Shown in pieces: positions 34,937 through 43,940 of a DNA stretch of 64,000 nucleotides (within the stretch, counting starts at the first letter, position 1; every line of letters starts with the position of its first letter). The position numbers were made by a program, and so were the translations under genes. The notes beneath the pieces were generated by a model. The model saw only the letters and a list, made by a program, of their open reading frames with translations. It did not search any database and was not told the DNA's origin. Location: assembly GCA_964352855.1 (NCBI GenBank), contig CAYGTR010000012.1, positions 1 through 64,000 on the forward strand, given 5' to 3'. This stretch comes from Litorimonas sp964352855. Lineage in GTDB: Bacteria; Pseudomonadota; Alphaproteobacteria; Caulobacterales; Maricaulaceae.

Positions 34937-36840
34937 TGGCTCATCTTGACGCACTCATCGCAACAGATATTCAAGCCTATTTACAGGCCCAAGAAAACAA
35001 ATCCTTTTTACGCTTCATTACTTGTGGTTCCGTTGATGACGGTAAATCGACCTTGATTGGTCGTTTGCTTTATGACTCAAAGCTTATCTATGAAGATCAA
35101 CTCGCCAGCATTGAGAAGGATTCAAAAAAGTCTGGTACGCAAGGTGACAAGATAGATCTGGCTCTTTTGGTTGATGGCTTGGCAGCGGAACGAGAGCAGG
35201 GCATCACCATTGATGTCGCTTACCGTTTCTTCTCTACAGATAAACGCAAATTTATCGTCGCTGATACACCGGGACACGTACAATATACCCGCAACATGGC
35301 CACGGGTGCATCGACGGCTGATGTTGCGATTTTATTGATTGACGCACGTTATGGTGTGCAAGAACAAACACGTCGTCACGCCTTTATTGCGTCTTTGGTA
35401 GGAATTAAGCACGTCGTTGTAGCTATCAATAAAATGGACCTGAACAATTTTGATCAATCTATATACAATAACATAGAAGTCGAATTTCGTGAGTTTTCCA
35501 AAGACCTTGGTTTCGAAGAAATCACCTGTATTCCCATGTCTGCCCTTGATGGTGATAATGTTATTAACCCGTCTAAAAAGGCCAAATGGTATAAAGGCCC
35601 GACACTTCTTCAGTATCTTGAAACAGTCGATGTTGAGACGTCATCCTTAGAAATCCCTTTCCGCCTACCTGTTCAATGGGTGAATCGCCCAAATCTTGAT
35701 TTCCGCGGATTTTGTGGCACCATTGCATCCGGTGTCATTCATCAGGGTGATGAGATTATTGTGACACGCTCCGGCAAGCGATCTCGTGTAAAAGAGATCG
35801 TCACATATGATGGTAACCGCAAGACGGCACGTGAGGATATGGCGATTACAATCACGCTCGAAGATGAAATCGACATCTCCCGCGGCGACATGATTTGCAA
35901 AACGGATAAACCCGCTGAACAAGCTGACCAATTCCAAGCCCAGATCATTTGGATGGATGAAAATGAACTCTTTCCGGGCCGCCAATATATTCTTAAAACA
36001 ACGAACTCCAGCACAATGGCGTCTGTGACCACTTTAAAACACCGTATTGATATTAACGACTTTTCCGAAGTTGCCGCTAAAACTTTGGAACTTAACGAAA
36101 TTGGTGTCGCCAATATCAGCCTTGCAAAACCAATTGCCTTCGATAGCTATCGTGACAATCGCAATACAGGGGCTTTTATCCTGATTGATCGTCAAACTAA
36201 CGCAACCGTTGGGGCAGGGATGTTGCAATTTTCTCTTCGCCGCGCCCAAAATGTTGTTTGGCAGGATATGGCAACAGATAAGCCGGCCCGTGCAGCGCAG
36301 AAGATGCAGAAGCCTGCTTTGCTTTGGTTTACGGGTTTATCAGGCTCAGGGAAGTCGACGATCGCGAACCTTGTTGACAAACGTCTTCAGTCTTTGGGGA
36401 AACATACCTATGCATTGGATGGTGACAATGTGCGGCATGGCCTCAATAGAGACCTAGGCTTCACGCAAGCAGATCGTGTTGAGAATATTCGTCGTATCGG
36501 CGAAGTCTCAAAACTCATGGTGGATGCGGGGTTGATCGTATCAGCCTCGTTTATTTCGCCTTACCGTGCTGAGCGCCAGGCTGTACGTGAAATGTTAGAA
36601 GACAATGAATTTATTGAGGTCTTTGTCAATACACCGCTAGAGGTCGCTGAGAAACGGGATGTTAAAGGGCTCTATAAACGTGCGCGTGCCGGAGAAATCA
36701 AAAACTTCACAGGTATCGATAGCGAGTATCAAATTCCTAAAAAGTCTGAGATCAAAATTGACACGGTCAAAATGAGTGCAGAAGACGCAGCCGAATATAT
36801 TGTAAATTATCTGACGGAACGCGGCTATCTTGAAGCCTAA
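34936..36840 (+). CDS. cysNC: CysNC: sulfate adenylyltransferase GTPase subunit fused to APS kinase
   Basis: A 634-residue bifunctional protein. The CysN part (about 1-440) is an EF-Tu-like GTPase with GSVDDGKSTLIGRL, DTPGHVQYTRNM and NKMD. The CysC part (about 455-634) has P-loop GLSGSGKST (about 466), DGDNVRHGLNRDLGF and the phosphoserine loop SFISPYRAER. It drives APS formation with CysD and phosphorylates APS to PAPS. Start overlaps the cysD stop by 1 base. Next gene is a DHH phosphoesterase 26 bases on. Confidence 0.96.
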   Translation: MAHLDALIATDIQAYLQAQENKSFLRFITCGSVDDGKSTLIGRLLYDSKLIYEDQLASIEKDSKKSGTQGDKIDLALLVDGLAAEREQGITIDVAYRFFSTDKRKFIVADTPGHVQYTRNMATGASTADVAILLIDARYGVQEQTRRHAFIASLVGIKHVVVAINKMDLNNFDQSIYNNIEVEFREFSKDLGFEEITCIPMSALDGDNVINPSKKAKWYKGPTLLQYLETVDVETSSLEIPFRLPVQWVNRPNLDFRGFCGTIASGVIHQGDEIIVTRSGKRSRVKEIVTYDGNRKTAREDMAITITLEDEIDISRGDMICKTDKPAEQADQFQAQIIWMDENELFPGRQYILKTTNSSTMASVTTLKHRIDINDFSEVAAKTLELNEIGVANISLAKPIAFDSYRDNRNTGAFILIDRQTNATVGAGMLQFSLRRAQNVVWQDMATDKPARAAQKMQKPALLWFTGLSGSGKSTIANLVDKRLQSLGKHTYALDGDNVRHGLNRDLGFTQADRVENIRRIGEVSKLMVDAGLIVSASFISPYRAERQAVREMLEDNEFIEVFVNTPLEVAEKRDVKGLYKRARAGEIKNFTGIDSEYQIPKKSEIKIDTVKMSAEDAAEYIVNYLTERGYLEA

Positions 36841-36866
36841 GTTCTGCATGTTAAGGACGAAACGGA

Positions 36867-37811
36867 ATGGCGGATTTTGACGTTTTTAATGGGGATGCAG
36901 ACGGGATAATCTCGCTCGTGCAAATGCGCTTAGCTGAGCCTCGCGACGCGCAACTTATTACAGGGCGGAAGCGTGATATTGAGCTTCTGACTCGTGTAGA
37001 TGCAGGTGAGGGCGACCGCGTCACAGTTTTAGATATTTCGTTGTCGAAAAATCGTGAGCCATTAGACCGTCTTTTAAAAGCAGGTGCGGAGATTTACTAT
37101 TTTGATCACCACCATGCTGACCCGATTCCTGAGCATAAAAACCTTGAAGCTTTTATCGACATATCGCCGGAGATTTGCACGGCTCTGCTTGTCGATGATT
37201 ACTTGGGCGAAGCCTATAGGGCTTGGGCTGTTACAGCGGCTTTTGGCGATAACTTCCCTACACTTGCTAAACGTAAAGCGGCTCACTTGAATTTACCTCT
37301 AGAAGACTTGCAGCGCCTTGGGGTGTTGGTGAATTACAATGGCTATGGTGCAGGGCTTGAGGATTTGCATTTTCATCCGGCAGACCTCTTTCGAGAATTA
37401 GTCAATTACGAAACGCCGATGGATTTTCTGAACGCCAAAACCGCAACTTATTCGGCCCTGGAAACTGGTTATGAAACTGATAAATCCGTTATGTCCGAGG
37501 GTAAGACTATAATGGATACAGAGCGGCATTTTGCTGTAGTCTTGCCCGGTGTGGCTGCCTCCCGTCGTATGTCAGGTATTTACGGAAACGATTTGGCACA
37601 ACAACATCAAAGCCGTGCACATGCCATCTTAACAGAGCAAGAGGGCGGTTATCTCGTCAGTATTCGTGCACCCTTATCACAACGCTCCGGCGCAGATAAA
37701 CTGGCTATGGAATTCGACACGGGTGGGGGGCGGTCTGCTGCAGCCGGTATCAATCATTTGCCGAGTGCAGATTTGGATGTTTTTTTAAAGGCGTTTCAAT
37801 CCGCATTTTAA
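36867..37811 (+). CDS. DHH/DHHA1 family phosphoesterase, possible pAp phosphatase
   Basis: A 314-residue protein. The N-terminal DHH domain has FNGDADGI and the name motif FDHHHAD; the C-terminal DHHA1 has GGGRSAAAGI. NrnA-type relatives degrade short oligonucleotides and 3'-phosphoadenosine 5'-phosphate (pAp). Its position right after cysNC suggests clearing pAp formed from PAPS, replacing CysQ; this is inferred. Between the two domains lies a poorly conserved helical stretch. No terminator is evident after its stop. Confidence 0.75.
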   Translation: MADFDVFNGDADGIISLVQMRLAEPRDAQLITGRKRDIELLTRVDAGEGDRVTVLDISLSKNREPLDRLLKAGAEIYYFDHHHADPIPEHKNLEAFIDISPEICTALLVDDYLGEAYRAWAVTAAFGDNFPTLAKRKAAHLNLPLEDLQRLGVLVNYNGYGAGLEDLHFHPADLFRELVNYETPMDFLNAKTATYSALETGYETDKSVMSEGKTIMDTERHFAVVLPGVAASRRMSGIYGNDLAQQHQSRAHAILTEQEGGYLVSIRAPLSQRSGADKLAMEFDTGGGRSAAAGINHLPSADLDVFLKAFQSAF

Positions 37812-37875
37812 TAAGAGGCGAAAGCAATTAATCTCTCATTTGGCTCTATAGATGCGGGTTTGGTGTAAAGCCTAA

Positions 37876-37889
37876 AAGCAAGTTTGCTT
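37876..37889 (-). terminator. Weak hairpin downstream of tRNA-Ser
   Basis: Minus-strand AAGCA-AACT-TGCTT followed by TT, about 18 bases past the tRNA-Ser CCA. Short stem, so only a tentative tRNA terminator. Confidence 0.25.
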
Positions 37890-37906
37890 GATTATCGAGT
37901 AGAGAG

Positions 37907-38068
37907 TGGCGGGCGGGGCGGNNNNNNNNNNGGGATTTGGTAAAACCACACACAAAATTTTAAAATTTTTTAAAAAGGGGGGGGGGGGGGCGGCATTCGA
38001 ACCCCCGATAGACTTTCACCTATGCCGGTTTTCAAGACCGGTGCATTCAACCACTCTGCCACCCGCCC
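37907..38068 (-). tRNA. tRNA-Ser (anticodon TGA), interrupted by an assembly gap
   Basis: The 5' part lies at 38068-37991: acceptor GGGCGGG, D arm, anticodon arm CCGGT-CTTGAAA-ACCGG (anticodon TGA), a long variable arm and GGGGG-TTCGAAT. The 3' end, CCCGCCC GCCA, lies at 37921-37907. Between them are ten Ns, an AT-rich low-complexity stretch and a run of 14 G, which look like assembly artefact. Joining the outer parts gives a tRNA of correct length, although the T stem then has two mismatches, so a few bases at the contig ends are probably wrong. Confidence 0.85.
37922..37990. other. Scaffold gap (10 N) plus artefactual low-complexity sequence
   Basis: Ten Ns at 37922-37931, then A/T runs and 14 consecutive G ending at 37990. 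It splits tRNA-Ser where both flanks contain abutting tRNA sequence, so little or nothing genuine is probably missing. Confidence 0.8.
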
Positions 38069-38349
38069 AACGGGTATATCGTGAGAGCGTGGGCGCGGCT
38101 TAATGCGTTTTGAAAAGCGGTTCAAGCCATTTTGTCTAAGAATAGCCGCAAATTTCAGTCCGAATTCAGGGCAGGGACGTTAACCCTTCGCTTACCTCAA
38201 TTTTTATCGGCTTATTACCCCTGTCTTCTAACGCGGATTTAAAGCTGTCCGTTTAGGTTACCCCTTAATGAAGATGCAGACAGAGGCAAAGGCCCGCAAC
38301 ATTTTCGACATAATAAAGGCCTAGGTGGGCGTTTGTGAAAGTTGGTGAC
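38069..38349. other. Intergenic region upstream of rlpA
   Basis: About 280 bases between tRNA-Ser and rlpA. It contains the promoters for the tRNA (minus) and rlpA (plus), not resolvable by eye. A TTAACC at 38180 with TTACC 6 bases further on loosely resembles a CtrA site. I see no small gene. Confidence 0.3.
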
Positions 38350-39360
38350 ATGAGAGTGAACACGGTAAAGTCAAAGCGTTTTTTACAATTGGGTCTTTCT
38401 GCCCTGATGATGGTTGGATTGAGTGCGTGTGCTTCAACAAGTGTCGTCAAAATGACGGAAGCTGCGCCTATCACCTATAAAATCGGGCAGGGCTCAGCTC
38501 AATATGCATCTTTGACATTACCTAAGGCCAACCAACGCAAAAAGCGTCCCTCGGCTTTGCCGACATTACCGCATCAATCACAGCCTGAAACTAACACCGG
38601 GCCGAAATTTAGCTCGCGTAATGTTGATGGTGAATTATATGCGCATCAGAGAGTGGGCAAACGCTATAAAATTGCAGGAAAAGCTTATACGCCAAAGCAC
38701 GATCCTTCCTATGATGAAACAGGTATTGCCTCTTGGTATGGTGAAAAGTTTCATGGCCGTCCAACAGCGACAGGCGAAACCTATAATATGAATGATATTA
38801 CAGCTGCGCACAAAACTCTGCCTTTAAATTCTATGCTCCATGTTGAAAATTTGGAAAATGGCCGAACGCTTATCGTTCGTCTGAATGATCGCGGCCCTTT
38901 TGCGGATGGTCGCATTATTGACCTCTCTAAGGCTGCAGCCAAAGCCCTCGGCACGATAGAGGGTGGTTTGGCCCGCGTCCGCGTGCGCTATATCGGGCCG
39001 GCCGATCCGAATGCAGCACAAGGCCCAATCGCAACGCCGCCTGTCTATGAAGAAGCTCCGGCTTTGACAGTTGAAGCCCCGTCTGCAGAACCTATTCCGT
39101 TTACTCCGCCATCAGCCGCTCTGCCGCGTGCTTCTCGTGATTATTTTGATGTGCCAAGACCAAGCGAAGTTGCACCAAATTATAGCCCTATCGCACCGGC
39201 AGCCCCTGTCGCGACACCTGATACCGGGCTTCCCGAAGACGGCGGACAAGTGACGCTCACGATTAAAGGCCCCATTCATATCGCGAAATATGACGGGGAA
39301 AAGCAAAAGCCTGAATTTATAATGGCTGTTAACCGCAGAGATTATAAGACTTCCAAATAA
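38350..39360 (+). CDS. rlpA: RlpA-like septal ring lytic transglycosylase lipoprotein
   Basis: A 336-residue lipoprotein: signal with lipobox LSAC (Cys about 27), a linker, then the double-psi beta-barrel RlpA domain (about 115-215) with GIASWYGEKFHGRPTATGE and the catalytic Asp in RLNDRGPFADGRIIDLS. RlpA cleaves denuded glycan strands at the septum. The C-terminal 120 residues are Pro/Ala-rich with no SPOR domain seen. ATG 38350 chosen; GTG 38335 is in frame upstream. A strong terminator follows the stop. Confidence 0.9.
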   Translation: MRVNTVKSKRFLQLGLSALMMVGLSACASTSVVKMTEAAPITYKIGQGSAQYASLTLPKANQRKKRPSALPTLPHQSQPETNTGPKFSSRNVDGELYAHQRVGKRYKIAGKAYTPKHDPSYDETGIASWYGEKFHGRPTATGETYNMNDITAAHKTLPLNSMLHVENLENGRTLIVRLNDRGPFADGRIIDLSKAAAKALGTIEGGLARVRVRYIGPADPNAAQGPIATPPVYEEAPALTVEAPSAEPIPFTPPSAALPRASRDYFDVPRPSEVAPNYSPIAPAAPVATPDTGLPEDGGQVTLTIKGPIHIAKYDGEKQKPEFIMAVNRRDYKTSK

Positions 39361-39415
39361 GCTTTCTCTAATGAGCTACTTAGCAGCCTTGCGATTGCCA
39401 TAAAGCTATGTGAAT

Positions 39416-39445
39416 AAAAAGGGTGTCCATTCGGGCGCCCTTTTT
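39416..39445 (+). terminator. Rho-independent terminator after rlpA
   Basis: A13-bp stem built from AAAAAGGGTGTCC and GGGCGCCCTTTTT around an ATTC loop (two G-U pairs), ending in five T. It lies between rlpA and dacC and would work in both directions. Confidence 0.85.
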
Positions 39446-39472
39446 GATTCTAATTCGGATGTTTTGCCCGCT

Positions 39473-40615
39473 ATGAGACTATTCTCTCCTTTATTGATAA
39501 CAGTTTTTGCTTTGCCCGGTTTGGCGTTTTCACAAAGTCCGGGGTTTAATACAAATGCCCCTCATGCCGCAATTATAGACTTTAATACCCAAGAAGTTCT
39601 GTTTCAAAAAGATGCAACGCGGCCTATGCCGCCTGCGTCTATGACAAAAATTATGACGGCTTTCATGGTTTTCGAAGCCCTTGAAGCAGGTCAAATTACA
39701 ATGGACACAGAATTTACCGTGAGCGAGGAAGCGTGGCGCCGTGGCGGTGCAAAATCCGGCTCTTCGACCATGTTTCTGGATTTGAACTCACAAGTCCGCG
39801 TGGAAGATCTCCTTAGAGGCGTCATTGTTCAATCCGGTAATGATGCCTGCATTGTTCTGGCAGAAGGTTTAGCTGGTTCTGAAACAGCTTTTGCACAATT
39901 AATGACCCAACGTGCGCGTGAACTTGGCCTTGAGAGTGCGAATTTTTTGAATTCGACGGGTTGGCCCGATCCAGGACATGAAATCAGTGCCCTTGATTTG
40001 GCAAAGCTTGCCAATCTTATGATTAGCGAATTCCCACAACATTATGATCTTTATAGCGAAACGAGTTTTACGTGGAACGGTATCAGCCAAAGTAATCGCA
40101 ATCCCCTTCTGGGTCGTTTCACAGGCGCTGACGGTCTTAAGACCGGTCATACAGACGTTTCAGGTTACGGTCTCGTGGCATCTGCAGAGCGAGATGGAGA
40201 ACGACGTATTATTGTCTTTAATGGCACAGATAGTCAGTCGGATCGTCGAAATACAGCCCTGACACTTATGACGGCCGCTTTTACGCAATTCGAAGTCTAT
40301 GACGTTTTTAAAGCTGGCGAGCAAATCGGGTCCATTGATGTTTACATGGGTAAGTCTCCCGAATTGGTAGTGTCAGCTTCAGAAGATGTAAGTGTAGGCT
40401 TGGCCCGCGTAAGTCGTTCAAATTTACGAACAGAATTACAGGCGAAAACGGCTATAGCTCCAATCGCCAAAGGAGATATTGTCGGGGATATTGTAATCTT
40501 TGAAGGTGAAAATGAACTTAAACGCATTCAGGCTGTTGCCGCCGAAGATGTGGCTGCTAAGTCTGCCTTTGGTAAAGTTTGGACGTCTTTACTCAACACA
40601 ATAAGAGGCGAATAA
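39473..40615 (+). CDS. dacC: D-alanyl-D-alanine carboxypeptidase (PBP5/6 type)
   Basis: A 380-residue S11 serine peptidase with Sec signal peptide (MRLFSPLLITVFALPGLAFS). Active-site motifs are SMTK, SGN and KTGHTD in order, followed by the PBP5 C-terminal beta domain (about 270-350). It trims pentapeptide stems of peptidoglycan. ATG 39473 is chosen because it begins the signal peptide; a longer frame from 39410 would start before the rlpA terminator. The start has no visible Shine-Dalgarno and is only 27 bases after the terminator. Its stop overlaps the tmk start by one base. Confidence 0.92.
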   Translation: MRLFSPLLITVFALPGLAFSQSPGFNTNAPHAAIIDFNTQEVLFQKDATRPMPPASMTKIMTAFMVFEALEAGQITMDTEFTVSEEAWRRGGAKSGSSTMFLDLNSQVRVEDLLRGVIVQSGNDACIVLAEGLAGSETAFAQLMTQRARELGLESANFLNSTGWPDPGHEISALDLAKLANLMISEFPQHYDLYSETSFTWNGISQSNRNPLLGRFTGADGLKTGHTDVSGYGLVASAERDGERRIIVFNGTDSQSDRRNTALTLMTAAFTQFEVYDVFKAGEQIGSIDVYMGKSPELVVSASEDVSVGLARVSRSNLRTELQAKTAIAPIAKGDIVGDIVIFEGENELKRIQAVAAEDVAAKSAFGKVWTSLLNTIRGE

Positions 40616-41274
40616 TGGAAACCGGCCAATTTATTACATTTGAAGGTGGCGAAGGCGCGGGCAAATCCACGCAGGCGAAGTTGTTGAGCGAAGCCCTTGA
40701 AAGTGCGGGTATTGAAACCCTGCTGACTCGTGAGCCCGGTGGCACATTTGGGGCTGAGGCCATTCGCAAACTTGTTTTGACAGGCACACATGAGCGTTGG
40801 TCAGGCATGACGGAACTCCTCTTGATGTATGCGGCGCGTCTTGACCATGTCGAAAAATTGATAAAACCTGCCCTCGCGCGTGGCGTTTGGGTGATTAGCG
40901 ATCGTTTTGCAGATTCGAGTTTGGCGTATCAAGGCTATGCCAGGGGTTTAGGCCCACAAAAGGTCAAGGCTTTGCATGATGTTGTAATGAGTGGGTTCGA
41001 GCCTAATCTCACAATTCTTTTTGATATAGACCCGATCCTTGCACAAAAACGGGTAGAGACGCGGGGTGAGGATTTATCGCGGTTCGACAAGGAGAGCATT
41101 GAATTTCATAATTTATTGCGAGATGCATTTTTGGATATCGCCAATGAAAATGAAAAACGGTTCTTTACACTCGATGCCGGCGCGAGCCGGGATGCGGTGC
41201 AATCGCGCATCATATATGCACTGACGACGCGTTATCCTCAATTGGCGGGTAAGCTTAGCAGCGCCAACGGTTAA
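40615..41274 (+). CDS. tmk: Thymidylate kinase
   Basis: A 219-residue dTMP kinase: P-loop FEGGEGAGKST, TREPGGT with the DRX-type Arg, DRFADSSLAYQG, and a LID region RGEDLSRFDKE. It forms dTDP for DNA synthesis. ATG 40615 follows GAGG by about 6 bases and overlaps the dacC stop. Next gene holB starts one base after its stop, the usual alphaproteobacterial order. Confidence 0.95.
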   Translation: METGQFITFEGGEGAGKSTQAKLLSEALESAGIETLLTREPGGTFGAEAIRKLVLTGTHERWSGMTELLLMYAARLDHVEKLIKPALARGVWVISDRFADSSLAYQGYARGLGPQKVKALHDVVMSGFEPNLTILFDIDPILAQKRVETRGEDLSRFDKESIEFHNLLRDAFLDIANENEKRFFTLDAGASRDAVQSRIIYALTTRYPQLAGKLSSANG

Positions 41275-41275
41275 T

Positions 41276-42340
41276 ATGGCGCGTGGGTTTGAAACCGAAG
41301 ATGTGCCTGAGTCAGACCGTGCGCCCGGTTGTCCGCATCCCAGAGAAACATATGATCTCTTAGGACATAAGGAAGCTGAAAAGCGGTTTATCCAAGCCAA
41401 GGAAAGCGGTCGCTTACATCATGCTTGGCTCCTCACAGGCCCGCCCGGAATAGGTAAAGCCACATTAGCCTATCGCATGGCACGCTCCCTCTTAGGGGGG
41501 AAGTCTTTAATGGCGGATAGCCTCAACATTCCAAAATCTGATCCTGTTGCACAGCGGATAGAAAGCCGAGGTCATGGAAACCTATTTGTCGTGAACCGCC
41601 CTTGGGACTCTAAAACAAAGAAATTCAAACAAGATATTCCGGTTGATACAATTCGTTCCATCGGCGGATTCTTACAAGGCACGCCTGCCGAAGATGGTGA
41701 GCGTCGCATCGTGATAATTGATAGCGCTGACGACCTGAATACAAATGCCGAAAATGCTTTGCTGAAAATGCTAGAAGAGCCGCCCTCTCGGACGATCATA
41801 ATATTGCTATCGTCATCACCCGGACGATTGTTGCCTACCATTCGGTCACGATGTTTAAGCGTTGCGTTGAAAGCTGTGCCGCAAAATGATATTCGGCACT
41901 GGTTGGAAGCGCAAGGCAGTGGATCTCCTGAAATGGTAGAGGCTTGCGCACGTCTCAGTCGCGGCGGCCCGGGTAAGGCTGTCGCCCTTGCACAAAATGC
42001 AAAAGAGGTTTTGATGCCTCTAAAGCGGTTTATGGACTCCTTATCGGGTGGTCGCGACAGCGTTGATATGGCGATTGCAAAATCACTGGCGCCGCAAACA
42101 TCAGCGGTCGCTAGGGCTTTGTTCTGGGATGTTTTGGAAGACAGTGTGCAAGCCTGTGCCATATATTCCCAAACAGGGGTTTGGGAGGGAGCTTTTGCGG
42201 CACCAACCCTCGTGAAATCACCTGAAAAATGGGTGGACGCTTGGAACACGATCCGCGACCAAAAGACGGTTGAAGCTGCAATTAATACCGATAAAACAGC
42301 AACGATGTTAAATACGTTGAGTGCGGTTAGAGCTGCCTAA
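41276..42340 (+). CDS. holB: DNA polymerase III subunit delta'
   Basis: A 354-residue AAA+ clamp-loader subunit: LLTGPPGIGKATLAYRMARSLL, IIDSADDLNTNAENALLKMLEEPP, and sensor 1-like LLSSSPGRLLPTIRSRC with the SRC motif. Its stop overlaps the tatD start by one base. In many alphaproteobacteria metG lies between holB and tatD; it is absent here. Confidence 0.93.
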   Translation: MARGFETEDVPESDRAPGCPHPRETYDLLGHKEAEKRFIQAKESGRLHHAWLLTGPPGIGKATLAYRMARSLLGGKSLMADSLNIPKSDPVAQRIESRGHGNLFVVNRPWDSKTKKFKQDIPVDTIRSIGGFLQGTPAEDGERRIVIIDSADDLNTNAENALLKMLEEPPSRTIIILLSSSPGRLLPTIRSRCLSVALKAVPQNDIRHWLEAQGSGSPEMVEACARLSRGGPGKAVALAQNAKEVLMPLKRFMDSLSGGRDSVDMAIAKSLAPQTSAVARALFWDVLEDSVQACAIYSQTGVWEGAFAAPTLVKSPEKWVDAWNTIRDQKTVEAAINTDKTATMLNTLSAVRAA

Positions 42341-43131
42341 TGCTGATAGATAGTCATGTAAATCTTCACGGCGAAAAATTCGCTGATGATCTGCCTGAGG
42401 TGATTGAGCGCGCAAAAGACGCGGGCATAAAGGGTATGCTTAATATCTGCTGCAATATAAAAGATTACCAGGCCACTTTGGATATTGCTAATTTGTCTGA
42501 CGCTATTTGGGGCAGTATAGGCACACATCCACATGACGCGAAAGATAACCCTGATATTACAGCAGAGCAGCTGATCACAATGGCAGAACATCCCAAAATG
42601 ATTGGCATAGGTGAAACGGGATTTGATTTCCATTACGGGTACAGTTCTGAGGCAGAACAAACATATAATTTTCAAGCCCATATTGAGGCTGCACGCGAGT
42701 TGCAATTACCACTTATTATTCATACGCGGGAAGCAGACGCTCTGATGGCAAAGACACTTGACCGCGAAATGGCAAAAGGCGCGTTTCCGGCCCTAATGCA
42801 TTGTTACACATCCGGGCCTGAGCTTGCGAAGGACGCGGCTGAAATGGGCCTCTATTTTTCTGTCTCCGGTATCGTCACATTTAAGAACGCCCATAACGTG
42901 AGGGCCATTGTGGAAGCGATGCCTGGTGAGCGGATCATGATTGAAACGGATTGTCCTTATCTTGCACCCGTGCCTTACCGCGGTCGCCGAAATGAACCCG
43001 CTTATGTTCACGAAGTTTGCCAAGGCCTCGCCGAAACAAAAGGCTGGTCTTATGCAGAGACAGCCGAGAAAACGACAGATGCTTTTTTCAACTTATTCCA
43101 AAAAGCGGATAGAGATTTGCTGTGGGACTAA
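42340..43131 (+). CDS. tatD: TatD family metal-dependent hydrolase
   Basis: A 263-residue TIM-barrel hydrolase. Motifs are GIGETGFDFHYG, PLIIHTREAD, LMHCYTSG and IETDCPYLAP. The first metal site reads DSHVNLH rather than the usual DSHCHL, so one classical His ligand is Asn. Known members act as 3'-5' exonucleases or D-tyrosyl-type deacylases; the substrate here is not set. Overlaps the MBL gene by 10 bases. Confidence 0.9.
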   Translation: MLIDSHVNLHGEKFADDLPEVIERAKDAGIKGMLNICCNIKDYQATLDIANLSDAIWGSIGTHPHDAKDNPDITAEQLITMAEHPKMIGIGETGFDFHYGYSSEAEQTYNFQAHIEAARELQLPLIIHTREADALMAKTLDREMAKGAFPALMHCYTSGPELAKDAAEMGLYFSVSGIVTFKNAHNVRAIVEAMPGERIMIETDCPYLAPVPYRGRRNEPAYVHEVCQGLAETKGWSYAETAEKTTDAFFNLFQKADRDLLWD

Positions 43132-43940
43132 GAGCTGTCATTTTAGGGTGTGGCTCTTCGGGCGGCGTGCCACGTGTCGGGGGGGATTGGGGGGCGTGTA
43201 ATCCAAATAACTCTAAAAATAAAAGGTCTCGATCTTCACTTTATGTTGAATATTGGGAAGGCGATGTCATGCCGTCCCAAAAAGAACGAACCTCTGTCTT
43301 GATAGATACTAGTCCTGATTTGAGAGAACAATTTTTAGAGGCAAAGATTGAACGTCTCGATGCTGTATTGTTTACCCATGAACATGCGGATCAAAGCCAT
43401 GGTATAGACGACCTTCGTGCCATTGCTTATCGCATGCGCAAACAAATCCCAACCTATATGGATGAGAACACAAAATCTCATGTTCATACGCGGTTTCATT
43501 ATTGTTTTGAAATGCCTGAAGGTCGCGTGCATCCACCTATTTTGGAGCTGCAACCCCTGATGAAGGGCGGAGATAAGATTGACATTCAAGGGACTTCCGG
43601 GACACTTGGTATTAAAGTTTTACAGTTGAGCCATGGCCCGACACCCTCATTAGGCTTTGTTTTTAATGGTCAACTAGCCTATGCTCCCGACGTCTGGGAC
43701 ATACCCAAAGAGGCGATGCGGGACATTGAAGGAGTTGATACATTTATTGTTGATGCTCTGCGTTACAATGACCACCCAACCCATGCCAATGCCGACAAAA
43801 CACTGTCTTGGTTGGCACAAACGCGCGCAAGAAGAGGCATTCTGACAAATCTCCATATTGATATGGATTATGAGGCTTTATCAGCAGAGCTGCCACCAAT
43901 CGCCGTTCCGGCTTATGATGGGATGGAAATTATCATTTAG
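43122..43940 (+). CDS. MBL-fold metallo-hydrolase (PhnP-like)
   Basis: A 272-residue metallo-beta-lactamase-fold protein beginning LRAVILGCGSSGGVPRVG with the typical PhnP-class opening. The metal motif reads HEHADQSHG, with Gln where HxHxDH has its last His. Further motifs are SHGPTPSLGFVF and LTNLHIDMDY. Likely a phosphodiesterase of cyclic phosphate or nucleotide substrates, but not defined. Start is GTG 43122, inside tatD. Convergent with the phosphatase gene (4-base overlap). Confidence 0.82.
   Translation: MGLRAVILGCGSSGGVPRVGGDWGACNPNNSKNKRSRSSLYVEYWEGDVMPSQKERTSVLIDTSPDLREQFLEAKIERLDAVLFTHEHADQSHGIDDLRAIAYRMRKQIPTYMDENTKSHVHTRFHYCFEMPEGRVHPPILELQPLMKGGDKIDIQGTSGTLGIKVLQLSHGPTPSLGFVFNGQLAYAPDVWDIPKEAMRDIEGVDTFIVDALRYNDHPTHANADKTLSWLAQTRARRGILTNLHIDMDYEALSAELPPIAVPAYDGMEIII

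Noticed and set aside
37906..38103. Open frame running across the N gap
   Set aside because: It exists only because of Ns and homopolymer artefact inside tRNA-Ser; no coding signal.
38180..38195. CtrA-like site (TTAACC...TTACC) upstream of rlpA
   Set aside because: Spacing and second half-site deviate from TTAA-N7-TTAA; too weak to call by eye.
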